The notes below the pieces were generated by a model. It was given only the letters and a program-made list of their open reading frames with translations. It had not been told where the DNA came from and did no database searches. The translations under genes and the position numbers were made by a program. A stretch of 64,000 bases of DNA from Prostheceraeus crozeri (Eukaryota; Platyhelminthes; Polycladida; Euryleptidae). Position 1 is the stretch's first letter, and every line of letters starts with the position of its first letter. The DNA lies in the NCBI GenBank assembly GCA_907163375.1, contig CAJQUW010015462.1, forward strand, positions 434,001 through 498,000, in the 5' to 3' direction. Positions 10,001 through 25,000 of the stretch are shown here, piece by piece.

Positions 10001-13000
10001 ATTAGAAGTCTGATTTGTATAAGCTAAATAGTTTTCTTTCAAATGTAACATGCCAAAGGTTGTTGTAGACTTACCTGTACCAACTTCTAATGAGCACTGC
10101 TTTTGATTTATCAATCATTTTCCATGAAGTATGTAATGAAGTCAGTAATGTACAGACAAACTTATACCAAATGGCATGCAACGAAGAAAACCTTGTGCCT
10201 GTTTTTAACAGGTTCACAACAAAAACACAACGAAGAGTGCAATTCACCATCAGAGATGCGCAGTCGGAGTCGTATATAAGATGTCGACTCCAACTCCGGA
10301 TTGCAAAGCTTACTCTCTGGAAAATGTTCAAAGTTCTACAAGCCGTTTTTATCAGTAAATCATGATATTCTATCTTCGGCATAATTTCCTCTTTAATATT
10401 GCTAGGTATTTATCATTAGTCTTAATTGTAACTTGCCATCAAGAGATTGTTGAACTGAAGCTTCAGATTGGTGCTCAACTAAATAAGGACTACAGACCGT
10501 TTTGAAAGCATTTGATTCAATCATCAGTACAAAAAGTATAATACACGCATGTCTGGCAAGTTAATCAAACATTAATTAACACGTACATTTTTTGACGACT
10601 TGTTGTACACGCATGTTTAATTGACTTGCCAGATATTGAACTGATGCCTAGGCTTTACCCATCTGTTGTCAACTTTTTTGCAATTTGTATTGTTTGTTGT
10701 CATTTTACGTATTTGCCTCGAGAATGCTTAGAAGGCAACGTCTTCGATATTTGCGATTTGATCAAGAATAGGTTGAAGGACAGATTGATTATACTGATCG
10801 ACTGACATTAGACTGTTAGTCGATATTTTCATATGGAGCGCTTAATGAAGCTTCGAATGAAATGAGTTCTTATGTTTCATTATTAGGCCACTTATTTCAA
10901 GTTTTCTAAATTCAGTACCCTAACTGTGTCCTGAATAATCTTTGTAAAATCAAAAATCAATGGTAGCAAATTACATGTACATTCAAGGAAATTACAGAGA
11001 TGATCATAAAACACCGACCACCTATTTTTCGTTGAATTCAATCGATTCTCATGCCCTGCAATCGTGTCGCACAACAACGTGTCCTAAATCATTCGAGAGC
11101 TTACATTCTCAGCTTCAAAATTAACTGTGATAGACTTGCATCCGCTATTGCATTTGCTGAGTAGTGCTTAAAATATGAAAATCGCTTATTTTACAAATCG
11201 CAATTTTTCAATTAGAAAACGTGAGTAATGAATCAGGCACGTGGAGAATGAACATTGGTCATGAAAATCGGTGAACCAGGAAAACATGAATGATATCGTG
11301 AAATTATCACAAAATCACCACTCTTTTGACTGAAAATGCTATATTCTCACTTTTCATCAAAAGTGTTCATGTTTGGTATCATCAAAATCCCATGCGACGT
11401 AAGGAGTGCGAATATGCAAGTTGTGTTCATGTAAGTTCAATAGCTCTTTTTCAAACATCTTAAACATTTTTTTCATTTCCAAAAAAGTACTTACAGAAAC
11501 AATAGAGGTAAGCAATCTGCAGTCACTGTGAGAGAAAAAGACATTCCCTTGCTAATTGTTTTGTTATGAAGCTTCGTTCACCTTACACTGTGTTTGTGCA
11601 CTTTTTGCGATAATAAAAAAAATGTTTAAGTTGTTTGAAAAAGAGCTATTGAACTTACATGAACACAACTTGCATATTCGCACTCCTTACGTCGCATGGG
11701 ATTGTGATGATACCAAACATGAACACTTTTGATGAAAAAGTGAGAATATAGCATTTTCAGTCAAAAGAGTGGTGATTTTGTGATAATTTCACGATATCAT
11801 TCATGTTTTCCTGGTTCACCGATTTTCATGACCAATGTTCATTCTCCACGTGCCTGATTCATTACTCACGTTTTCTAATTGAAAAATTGCGATTTGTAAA
11901 ATAAGCGATTTTCATATTTTAAGCACCACTCAGCAAATGCAATAGCGGATGCAAGTCTATCACAGTTAATTTTGAAGCTGAGAATGTAAGCTCTCGAATG
12001 ATGTAGGACACGTTGTTGTGCGACACGATTGCAGGGCATGAGAATCGATTGAATTCAACGAAAAATAGGTGGTCGGTGTTTTATGAACAGCTCTGCAGAA
12101 AAGGCGTGACTAGAATCAGAATCGGAATCAGATTGATGCAAGTAATGCAGAAAACCATACTTATTTAAAAATCCGACAGCTCTTGTGCTTGTAAATTTAC
12201 TTTGCTGATTGGTGTGAGCGCATTGATATTCCATATTTTCTCCTCAGAATGAAAATTCCTATCATCTTTATCAAAACTTTTCTATACCCAGTGATGTAAT
12301 GTACCATTCACAAGCAACTAGGTTGAGCCTTCTTAACATAGACACTTTTCTATTGTCTTTTGCTGCACGTGTGTGCTGTCGATAACCACGGCTGTTATGA
12401 AAATAGGCTACTATTCGCGAACTTATTGGTTTAACAGCGATAATATTCATGACATGACCGATCACACCAACAAGGGTATATAATTCCAGCGACAGTATTT
12501 AAAGAATAGTGAACCTCTGCAAAACTAAGTTTCTGGACTATCGATTCCGTGATGCATGTGCATCACATGCATTGGACCACATTGGAAAATATCAGCACTT
12601 TCCCGGTTACACCGAGCTCGGCAGCACCGTTCGCGATTGAACTCCTTATCAAGGAATCTCCTATACACACAGACCACCGCTGCCAATACTTTCCAGCATG
12701 CATGACATTTGCTGCATTCTTCTATTGCGACTCTTCAAATCATTTCACCAATTTAATCTCAAGCAATGCATTCTGTTGAATAATGTTTGCACGCTTTCCC
12801 ACAGCCAGGGTAAACAGATGAATTAATTATCCAGCGGCTAATTAATTCTATCACATGCATTTCAAAGTTCAAATGTGTAAACTTACGTCCATTGATAGAT
12901 CGATCTCCTTTTCATCGGGTACAGGACTTCTGTTTAGTTTGCTCAATCTGACAATGGCTCTGTAAGCCAGCTTCTTTTCACCATTAACAGCAAGAAATCG

Positions 13001-16000
13001 TGGACTTTCTGGAAACACCTAAATAAAAAAATTGGAAGTAATGGAGAAGTGAATAGAGTCTGATAACGCTAGCTTCTTCAAATGCTGCTATAATTTTAAA
13101 ACTTTAATTCTCCAGCAAGACGAGTCAAGTTTCATAGATATAACTGTATGGAATGTCTTGATCCGCTTTTTAATGGAATCTCTCGCAAATTACCATTGCG
13201 TGTGATAAATGGCTAATGCATTTAACCTGATAATCATGAAAGTGCATTTTCTTTTTTTAAGTGATTCGGTATTTTAATTAGTTAGCACATAATATATTGC
13301 CTGCATATATCTACTATAATTTAAGGTAAAAGTGTTGAGCATTGCTAAATTTTTTCATGCAAAGCTTCATCTGTTAACTTTTCAAGTGAACTCCTACTGT
13401 TTGGGTATGTAATGTGCATAGGCCTACATCATCATGTGGTACTGTGCTTCATCTGATTTCACTATGACAATAGTCAAAATGCTTCTGCAATCCAAGCTTC
13501 CCTTAGATGCATTTGAAATTGAAGAATCCGGTACAAGTTACATGCACATGCTCTTTTTTACTTAATTAGCATTTCAAGGTCCGGGTGGAATAATTGCATG
13601 TACGACTTTTGATGGCATATATTTGAAAGACTAAGTACGCTAACATTATCTTGATTTTAAAATGCATTAATCTAAGCCAATGCTGGATAAAGTATATTTC
13701 GTTTGCCATCGAAAATAGGTACAAAAAGTTACATGTACTGCAATGCACTTTCATGTACCAAGATGATGACGTAGACTTCATGCAGCACACTACTATACCA
13801 TGTTTTTTTATTTATTAGCCAGTTCAGGAAAAATTGTCAGGCTGATAGTAAAAAATAATAGAAAACTTGGCCATGAATTGCTCATTAAGAAATAAAATTG
13901 AGCCCCTGCACATTAGGCGCCCCTGCATATTCCAGAAACACTATACAAATCTTCAATTCTAAATTTCAAAGCAAGATAGAAACATGACGCAATATCAAAT
14001 ATATGACATCCTTTTATATGAATTTAATTCATGATATCCTATATAATTATTTGTTTTAGAAGAAATTGCTCGATTTTGCTTGATCTTATTTTGTCCCGGC
14101 AACATTAATACAAAAACAATTAAATGGCCTGATAATTTAGAAAAGAATAATTGTAAAATAATTGCGAGTAGTTGGAATGTATTGTCGTACACTGCATGTG
14201 ATATCATAATTCTAGCTGGTCTAAAAATCTGGCATTTATCGAATTGGATCTTGAAAATTAGGCCTATCTCCGAACCTAGAAGGAGCTGTTTATGAATAAT
14301 ACATTATTTTGGGACTAAAAATCGTTTTCTTTTCACCAAGTTCACTTTTTTATAGAAAGAATAGTGCCAATGTTTCATAATTCTATGACCACTACTTCGA
14401 ACATATTAAAGTTGAGGTTGAGGAACACACCAAGGTCGTCGTAGTCTTGATAGAAACTCTGACTGAAAATACTTGACATTTGATTCAGGAAATATTGAAA
14501 TTCTTGAATGGATTATTTCGGTAGGCTGATTTCAAAAGAAATTTCTTAACAACTGAATGCATAATACTTTGATAAATGCAAAAATATATCCTTTTTAACA
14601 TGATGTAGTGCATATATTTGCATTATTTGCAATTACGCATCGGAATTTTAATAAATTGAATCGTTAATCACACAAGTACTTATTCAAATTAAAAGTACAA
14701 AGCTTTCATGAGGTCAGATAAATGTCAGTGCAATTTTCATCAATATAATCAAAGATGAAGATAGTACATCAAGAACTTCCGTTTAACTCAGTTCGAAAGT
14801 GCACTTACATAAACATTTAACGCCAAAATCACTGGCAAGATGGCAGTAGTAAACGTGAGGATTCGCCAGCCGTTTTCACGTGGCAGTAATACCATGGACA
14901 CTGCAGCTTCCAAAATGGTTCCAATACTCCAGAAAACAAGAGTTAGTAAGAAAATAGCCGGCCGAAATCGTCTGGGAATCACCTCCACGAAATAAACAGC
15001 TCTATAACGAGATTTCAGAAATATAGAAAAGATTTTCATGAATGACATCTCAGGATATGCAGTAAGTTCGCCATACAACAAGCAAATAACAGATTTGGAG
15101 CAAATACAACTTTCATTGGCCTTCTGGAAAGTCAAATGTATCCTGAAATATTTGTCTCTCCCTGCGAAACATTTCGCATGATAATTCTCAGTGCGCATAC
15201 ATTCTCAATAGTACTAAGCTGTACTCTATAGCATAAATGAACTTATAAAAAACATTAAATTCTCACTACATTTAACCATATGAAATAATAATTAGGAATC
15301 TTCAAGCTGATTAATAAACTAAATCGGTAAAGTTTCAAAAGTAGGATGCAAAAATTAGTAATGTAAAATTTTAAATTTCTATTTATAGCACAAGCATGAA
15401 TGAGTTAAAAAAACCCTATCAGAAAGTTCACGAGCCATATTGAAGCAGTACTTTGGAAATACAGGGGGAGGACGAATAGCCTCCAATCAGCCCCGAGATC
15501 TCTATGTGCTTCAGAGCCCATTGTGAATGGGGTTATTATACGCAATTTTGCAGTAAATATATTGTGCATAAATATTCACTGTGGCTAAAAGCGGCGATGA
15601 ATGGCATATCACTTACGCGTTTGTTATCCCTGCTACACTGAGACCAAGAACAAACCGAAGGCCTATAGCCCACAGATATGTGGGTGCTAAGCCACCGAGA
15701 AGGGAGTAATATGAGCACATAATCAGACTTATCAAAACTACCTGGAAATCAAATGAAATTGTTATGTAACAAGCATCGTTTGAAAAAAAGTTATGCGCAA
15801 TGTTCCTAGGTATACATGATGATCACAAAAAGCAAATTTATCATTAAATACGTAACAAAATTCCTTATCAATATTTCTGACACGTACAGTTGGTTTTCAT
15901 TGTCTTTTTACGAACAAAAGGGAAGCCTAGTTTTCATGTCACTGCAATGAAACTGTACAAGGCTGGCAATTTTGCATAGCTGCTGATTAAACTAATGAAA

Positions 16001-19000
16001 AAGTAGCCAACTCCATTTGAAACAGCGCACTTTGTGACACGTTGAGATTCTGTTGTGGTTATGACCAAATTGTTGCGGAGAAATTGTTATTTTCTAGTAC
16101 AGTCAATCTATAAAGTAAAGGCAATATGCTAAAATAAAAATGATAAATGCCGGTAATTAAATCAAAATAAAGCTTTATCATCCATGATTTCTATTATGTC
16201 AATTAACTAGGCACTAAGTAATGTAACTTCACTAATGTAAAATACTATCCGTGATCTGATAAGGCTTCAGTAGGAAAGGGACTAATGCAAGCACATGCGA
16301 TATAGTAAGGACTTAACTTAATTGGAATCACTTATACGAATTATGAAAAACTGCTTACCTGGACTTCTGAAAACATTGACACCAATTTCGTGGGGCATAC
16401 TATTCTCAGGATATGTCAAAAAAAGTGTTACTGGAAAGTTGAAGTCGTCCACTTTGTGATATACAGAAGTCCTAAGCCCAGTGCTGGTAACTTTCAGCTT
16501 AACATCAAGATAATCTGCTTCATTATTATCAAGTCCGCTTCTGTTAGCTTCTAAGCTATCTGGATTGATGCTTGGTATAATTTTGTCAAAGTGCTTGTAA
16601 ATGAAGATGCAGAAGTCATCGATGTATCTGGTGGTCTTGGACAGTAGTCGTGCTAATCCAATCTCTTTCTCTTTCATCAGATTTTGCATGTAACTAAATT
16701 CCCAATGAAGAAGGAAGAGATCCACGAGTAGTGGACTGCAGTTACCTCCCATAAGAATCCCATTTTTTTGTTTGAATTCGAAGTTACTGAATGCAATTAC
16801 TTCGTTGATGATGAAATTGATTGCAGCTTTGAAACTTTCTTTGGTAAAACTGGTTAGACCCCTATATTTTTTACTTGTTTGACAGGAAGGCTTTATCAAA
16901 CTTGATGCAAAGAAATTTCATATTTGTGTTGTTGAAAATGATGTCCAGTAACTCGCGGATATGCTTAATGACTTCCGTTTGATCCAAATTGGTATATAGT
17001 GTGGGAAAGTCAAAAATCTGGATGTCATAGACTGTGAAAGATTGCGTTCTGGATAAGGATTCTTCATTTGAGAGAATAATACTCCAGAAACAATTTATAC
17101 CCGTGTTTTTCAGAATTGTCAAACAGTATCTCTTGAAATGGTTTCTGATTGCTGCCAAACCTTTATTTATTTTTACTGATAACTGTGTAGTGCTGCAATG
17201 CTTGGCACCTGCAATGAAGCGGAATTTATAAGGAGATTTGTACAGTTTAGGAAGTCAATAATTTTTTGGAAATTTCATAACCATCTCTTTGCAATTCGTA
17301 TCAACAATTTTACATATGAAGGATTTATGATTTCCTATAATTTCTACTGCGTTTGTGTCAGTAGTTACATATGTACCATTCATTGCCAGTAGGTGCCATG
17401 GTTTTCAACTTGAATCCCAACTCGACCATCAGAGTAATGAGGTAAAATTTCTTACAAATGAATGCATATTTATTTCTGGCTTTGTCAACTGAAATCACTA
17501 CGAAATGCCTATCGATGTAGTCGAGACAATCCTCAAGGTTTGAATCGATTTTCAAATCTTTTAGTGCTTCAACCTTGTGAGTGCTTGTTTGAGGTCAACC
17601 CAGCTTGGCCTGATGTAATCTGTTTTTCACTAGTTTCATAATCTTTTGCCTTCAGCTATGAAAGCTTTCTACCGCGATTTTATGTTTCTTGGCTATTTTA
17701 TTGATATGCTCGGTTAAGATCATTTCAATGTCATACACTACGATTCCTTTCTTTAACCTGATCTTCAAGTCTGCATTTTGTACCCAAGACAAAAAGGTTA
17801 CGAAGTCTATCATTGCTAACGAAAATCATGTTCCCCGTAATGACATGCTTATGGAAATCGATTTTGTAATTGCTACGGTTGTCGCAATTGCAATCGTCAT
17901 TAACGATTTCTTTAATCATGTTTTCGTCAATGTTGCTTAAAAACTTGCTATAATTAGAAACGGTCAGAGAGACCGGTTTATTCAACGAGAAATAAACCGA
18001 AGGAGGACTGAATTGTCTGACGTTTTCTGGGAGATGTCTGCATTGACGTCTGGGTCTGGGATTGCTGCAGTAACTATCATCGCTTACTGTGCCTTGAGAA
18101 ACGCATTTGCTACCGAGAATTGTCATTTAATCCTAAAGAGCGCAATGTATTGAGGGTTTTACTAAAACAATTTTCACTCTCATTTAGTTTCTTAGTTAAA
18201 TCTGCTTCATCGACATAATCTTCGATAACGTCAATTATTTGAATATGTGAGCATGAAAGCTGTAGCCCGAGCTCCGGAAGGGATTACATAGAATTGTGTG
18301 CATTCTATCATTTGAGACAGAGCTTCTATGGCCGTTCAATCTACTGTACAGTACCTGTTTGGTTTGACCGACATACTGCATGCCACAAATCTTACATGTA
18401 ATAAGATAGGCCTAAATCAGATTCGAGGTTTTACAATTTAGTGACTTCTGCTGAATGCTTGGAATGAAACTCCTGCCCGTACTAAAACTAGTGAAAATGG
18501 GGTTAGTGTCTAATGCATTGCAACACAGACTTTTCTTAGAACCACAAGGAGAAATCACCGTATCATTATATTATGTATACCTATGGATTACCGTGAATGC
18601 ACTTTATGTGTGTACTATATGTATGTACTGTATGTGTTACCGTGTGCCGTCTATGTACTAAACTATGCATTACCGGATTACTATGTTCCTTTGCTTGCTA
18701 TTTTTTAAACTATTAATTTAGATCAAACTCAATCCTCAAAACTTCTGCGCAATAATCTGAATTCGAATCTGAAAAATCACGAATACCAAAGCATTCGGAG
18801 AGAGCTAATAACGAATCACAAGAGGTTGAAGACTAGCTATGCCATTGATGTGTTAACATTCTGATTAAGTCATACAGTCCAATGCTTACTTTGGAGTTCG
18901 AAGCGCTTTTGGAAAACATCCGCTATTGTCGCAAACATATAATAAGAAAAGTCTATATGAAGATTCACAATTATATAGATTCGCAATATTTTAAAGACAT

Positions 19001-22000
19001 TTTCTTAAATTCGCAATCCTTGCCATTAAATCTGATGACAGAATTATTTGTCCAGCTTGTAAAAATTCACGCTTTAGTCAATACATTCACTAAAATTAAT
19101 TATCTCAAGCTCCATTAAATGTTGACTTACACATCGTCGTCCATATCTGTCGCTGAGAAGTCCCCATACAGAGCAACCCACCAGATATCCGATAAAAATT
19201 GACTGAAAAAGTACACAAATGCAGGATTGAAAAGAAAGCAGATCATTTGATCCAATTTAATAGATTATTCGATTTGTAATTCCATAGAATTTTCGCGAAA
19301 CTCAAACTGCTTTTGGCTTTCGCGAAACTCAAATTGGCTATCCATGTGTAGGCTATGTAATGCTCCTGAGTACCTGCTTTCGAAACTGGTTCAGGTTGAG
19401 AAACGTGTGCTACGTATCATTGGGTCTCGCCATGGGTTCCTTCACTCTTTGATGTTGCTCACAAAACTTGTGTAAAAATTGTTGTCTGATGTATGAGCAG
19501 TATGAGCAGCATCCACTACGTGTCATGTTTCAATATGTTGCAGGCAGATCTGTTCGCTCTAAGAACCACTGCCATGCGCCTTTGGCAAAAGCCAAGCGTT
19601 TTATACAATCCTTTATAAGATTTTGTAAACAGTACTTTATACTTTTTTACCCTCTGCTGCGTTTTGTGATTTCATGTATGTTGGTAACCATTGCTATTTC
19701 TTTGTCGTATAACTTTGTCGTCCTCCGTCTATTCTGCATACGCTCACCGATTGTATTCACACCAGTAGTGGGGCAATAAAGACATTACTATTATTATTAT
19801 TAAATAGGTCTGGCATAACTGCATCAGAAAATAAAGCAAAATCAATCATCCATTGATCATCGTCTGCCTGTGATATCAGCATTGAGTTCCATTTTGTGTC
19901 TTGAGAATCGATTAGTCTGACATTGTACACATATTTGCACAATATGTCGATCTTTGCATTTTAAATGCTCAGTGATGGACGGTTCAAATGTGCTATGATT
20001 GTAAAAATGGCAACGTTTCAAGCTAACAATAAATAATTTAGTAAATATGCACGAGCCATTTAAAATTGGATTCACTTCCACTGATATCTACTGACATAAC
20101 AAAAAAGTGTTGCGCAAGTTCGGATATCATTCTCATACGGGAATTCGGGGATGGAAAATCAGTAAATAAAGTCTGTAGATTTAAAATCAATTACAATTCT
20201 TTGACTGCAGTTTGCTAATCGATGTAACTGTTACACGTTGTCGTGTTATGTCATATTTATGAGAAGATCTTGCGATTATGCGTGTTAATCTGTGTCAGCC
20301 ATGAGGTGAAAATGTTCACCAAACGCTATTCAGAGATTGACAGGAATACTGTCAACAATTTCACACTGAGTTGAAATCCAAATAGCAAGAATATGAAAGG
20401 CTATCGCAAAATATGGCAACGAAATTCTTCTGGACAATAGACTCAGATCCAAGATCAGAGGTCCAGAATGCTTTAGAGCAATAGCCTTGTATCTGTTGCT
20501 TGTATAGCTCGTACAAAAGAGCCATGGTGCGCTCTTAATCTCTTTCTCCCTCTTGATATGGAATCAATTGATATATAGAATCTCTTATTAGTCAAAATCT
20601 CCGACACTATGACACTATTAACGCTGATGGGATCTCAGTTACAACGCGCAACAAGGCAACAAGTGTGAATGATGAGAATCAAACCGACATTTCACTTGAT
20701 ATTGCAGAATGTGTTGGATTTCTTATCGCAAAATTATTGGGCCTCTTCAATCTCTCGTAGAAGAAGTTCTTGTAATCCAATCCATTTCATTATTCGATGC
20801 TCAGTAATACGCGAATGTGTAGCATTTAGGTTACTTGCGCGTTTGCAATCACGCTAGACTTCAGAGTTTCCAGGAGGACTGTTTTATAAATGACATAATG
20901 TAAATATAAGTGGTATTTCAGTTCAGCGTGTACTAGGCCAATAAAGTTCAGATCACCAGATGCTATGCTTAAAAAGCATCTTTTACCCACAGTATGTGTA
21001 TCTCCTTTTCAGGAACAAGGTTGAGTCTTGGCAACATTGGGCTGAAAATTTCAACTTAGCGGATATATACATGCATGTTATGTATGTTAGTTGTATGAGC
21101 TACCCAGAAACAAGTGGGGATTTCACAACATCAAATGGGAGGCTATAACATTCGGGCATGTATGCATGGGTATTATGTATTTGTATAATAAATAAATAAA
21201 TAAACCTTAATAAATTAAAGGGTCCACAATCTATCTTTCAAACTTAATTCCAATTTTATATCTAGAGAATATTCTAAGCTACTTTTTACAGGCATGAAGC
21301 TGTACCGTTATTACGATTCTCCACTTCCCAGATATTACTGTTCCGGTCAGAAAATCAAGCCCGACTTTTACGGATTCATATACATGCATCTAATGGGAAC
21401 ATTAATTCTATTTATTTATGCCATTTGAACCCAATGTTTTCTTCAATGAACATCAAGACCAGTGACGTCTTCTCCGTACCTGCGAGCCCTTCGGCGCATC
21501 CTCAAAAATAATTTTCCAACAATTATAAAAATGAAAAGTATCATCATTCATTTAAATTCGATGTGTTCTCTTGACAGCTGTGCACAGCTTTCCGTCTCAA
21601 AGTCAGACGCTCAACCTCATTGAGCAGTTTTGCAGCACGTGCTGGAGTCACAGCTGTTTTCTTCGAACAATTAGACACACAAGCTGGTCGTGTGTTCAGA
21701 CGGAGCATTGATGGTCAGACAGAGCGAAAGAGAGTTGTGTGCGTGTGAGGCAGTAAGCGTACACGCGCCCGCGCCAATATTGGCTTTTCCGATAGACATG
21801 ATGCTTTGCCTTCTCCAATTTTTGCAATAAAATTCTACGCGATTCTTGATCGAGGCGCGATATCTAAATATAGTAAGGGAAGCGCAACTCAATTGTTCCT
21901 GGATTCGCTTTATGTCAGAGAGGCCACTACGTTAACAGTAGCAGATGGCTGACGTTTAGACAAGACTGCGATCAGATGATGAGGGTTCTCCAATGAATGC

Positions 22001-25000
22001 AGAGTAATGCATGACTCGAACACCCAGATTCGGTAGAATTCCATAATTTGCTTTTACGTGATTGATGTGACACTATGTTCAGATAAGATCCTAACCACGC
22101 CTTTCGTCCGAAGGGAATATACTGAAAAGATGACAGTCTTCAAGCAAGGTAAGCCAATACCTGATGTAAAAATTGAAAGTACTCATAGAGAAAGAAATAA
22201 GAAATACACAAGACATTTGGTGCTTCTATTCTTTCCTCCCCCCCCCCCACATTTTTCAAGTTTTCCAAAATCATCGAATTTCGCCAAAGTCAGTCACATT
22301 GGGTTTAGAATAGACTTGATCTGTCACTGAGTGACACTACAGCACGACTGGGAAGTCTTACTTGAACCCTTAGATGAAAGATTAGTCCCTTGGATACTCA
22401 GTTAGAATACAAGGTACAGCTGTGATCATGAACTTCGTGTGATTGTTGTCTACAGACAAATGACGAGCAGTTGTCTAATTCTGAAGCTGTAAATGTTCTA
22501 CAAGTCAGATAAGAGGAGTTTTACACACTCAACGCTAAGCCACGTCAGTGAGAACAGGTAGGAGCAAGAGAAGATCGTTGACGATGCAACACTTCCGGGT
22601 TTCAATAACAGAAATGTGTGCGAGGGGGATAATAGAAGTACCAGACATTTTAATGCATCAAAGTTTCAAACATGTAAGCGGCTGACCGGCCATGAGAAAC
22701 GCAAGAAACTGTTGACCTTGCCTCCTTTTTTTCTCGAGAAAATGTGGTCTGGACAGAGAGGGGATATAGTGATCTCAGCTCCTTGAGTAAGGCGGTAAGA
22801 GACATGAGCAATCATTTCTCATGTGCACATTCACTTGGCCTTAAAAAATGTTCGGGAAATTGTTATCAAAAATTCAACTTTTATGAAAATTAATGTTGTA
22901 ACATAAAAAATGTCTGGTATAGAAATAGTATTCCAATGCCGAGTGAAGGCCTATGGTCTGGGAGCACGCGACGCCACTGATGACCCAAACCTTTTGACCC
23001 AAGAGCGGAAAACTTTATAACTAATATAAGGAAGAGATCAATGCGGTTTATAATAGCATCACTCCTTTTATCGCACAATGTCTACAGCGTCCGCAAATTG
23101 CGTTTGAATTGTTATCTAAAAACTTAAGTTGTGAAACTGGCTTGAGCATTAGAAAGTTAATCTTTCACTAAGCCCATCAGTGATCTTTCCTGGCAGACAG
23201 AAACTACTTATTAATTGCAACGCACCCCGGAATCTTAGTAAGGAAACTTCAATCACTCTTTCTATTTGTGTGTGTATATTATTCGAGGGATAAAGTAGAG
23301 AAATGGAAGTATACTTACTGCCATCAGGAAAGCTAAGCCGACACGCGAAACATCCCATTCACATCGAATGGCCTGACTGATGAAACTGGCCAGAAGTACA
23401 GTCGTTGCCTCCGAAATCTGTAAACACAAAATATCAATTATTGTGTATTAGAGTTCTTTTTGAATAGATGAAAATTGCGAGCTATTCTGAAAATATTTAC
23501 AGTGCATCTTCGATTATCCGGATGTAATTTCAGAATCCGTTTGATTCTCCGTGATTCCATAAAAACATGTACATGTACATACATGGAATCGAATGCTTAT
23601 TTTAGCATTGCTCTCCTCTTTAGGTAGCACATACACGAAGTACTCTTGCTTTACCAGCAATTAATTTTTGCTCAATCTAAGGTTCTCTGAGTCAAGTAAT
23701 AGGCAAGCAGCTAAATGATTGGAGCATTATTAAGTTGGTTATGCATGCTAGTCAAAGCTGGGATGCAGCTCTGATAAATCACTTTAATTCATGGTCTCAG
23801 TTCACGGTCATTGTTTGCGTACATGCATTTATGTGCTTTAATACATGTAGGAACGACAGTTAATATACATGTATAGCAAACATGAACAATTGATGTTCAT
23901 AACTTCATTAAACAGTCGAAGAAGCGGAATCAAATATATCAAGTATTACATTCTAGGTAGATATATAGGATGGATAGATACATGCAGATTATGTAGATAT
24001 ATATATATATATATAGATCATATTCTACGGGATCTCGGTACATAATCAATTGTTTTTGACCTAAGCCCAAAAGCGTTTGCTAACATGGGATTTTAAAAAT
24101 TCGCTTATCCGGATATTTGACTGACCTACTGGATTTTGACCAATCGGATAATCGAAGATGCACTCTATTCCACTTTATGTCGATTCAATGCAATTTTACA
24201 GTTAATGGGATTTTTCAGCCTCATAGCATCATTGCTATGCCAGATTATGCTAGAAAGTTGTCATTAGGCTTTTTTGCTGGAGCTCTGCAATCTTTATGAT
24301 TGAAACATACATGGCGTGTTTGAAAGTATGCATTTTTGCTTCCTCCAGAAATCTCCAAATATTGACATTTGATATAAGATTTACGGTCAAGAACCAAAAA
24401 CTATATAAAACCACTAAATAAGGACTTTAATCATGTATGCCCAGCTTTCATGAGTATCTTTGGTGTATGGATGGTGACAATTTACATTAATCAAAATATT
24501 GCTTTCAGATGTTGTTTTACTCATGCTTCTTACATCATTTCAGATATTGTTTAAAAGGCTCGAAAATGAAATAAAATATATCAAATAAACGATCCATGCA
24601 AACGATGTGCGGCTGGTAGGACTCGAACCTGTGACACCAAGTTATCTAAATCTGTCGCTGTACTAAATGCGCTACTAATCGATTACATGCGAATATGACC
24701 ATTTGCAGGATCACGCCCTCACCGACTGATCACTTAGTTATTTTTAACTGCTCATTTTAATGCATCACCTGCGAAAATGTATATGAAAGGAAGTTCTGAT
24801 CAATAGAGATTTTTGTATCTTTGTGGCGTAGGATTTACAGTGAAGATGCAAGCCGTCATCCTCTTCTATAGTAAAACAAGATGTCTGAACTTACATTTCC
24901 CAGGCATAATCCAAATGTTAGCATAAAGAAAAACAATCCAAAGTGCAAACTGTCCAACCATTCTCCGATAGTAAGCGTAACTTTCTTTGGTGTATCATTT

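Larger units (their letters stand above)
16318..18445 (-). mobile_element. Chlamys-type Penelope-like element (permuted domains)
   Basis: Reading on the minus strand, a GIY-YIG nuclease comes first (18411-18150), then the PLE N-terminal region (18126-17731, with FHKHVITGNM and LRNLFVLGTKCR), then the reverse transcriptase (17555-16318). This N-terminal placement of the nuclease marks the Chlamys-type PLE clade. The element is broken by several interruptions. It lies in intron 4 of the SVOP-like gene, same strand. Confidence 0.85.

Noticed and set aside
10090-10365. Plus-strand 91-codon open frame
   Set aside because: Antisense shadow of exon 8 and its flanks; no recognisable domain.
24600-24690. 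tRNA gene on the minus strand
   Set aside because: B box is good but acceptor and D stems do not close; listed only as tRNA-like.
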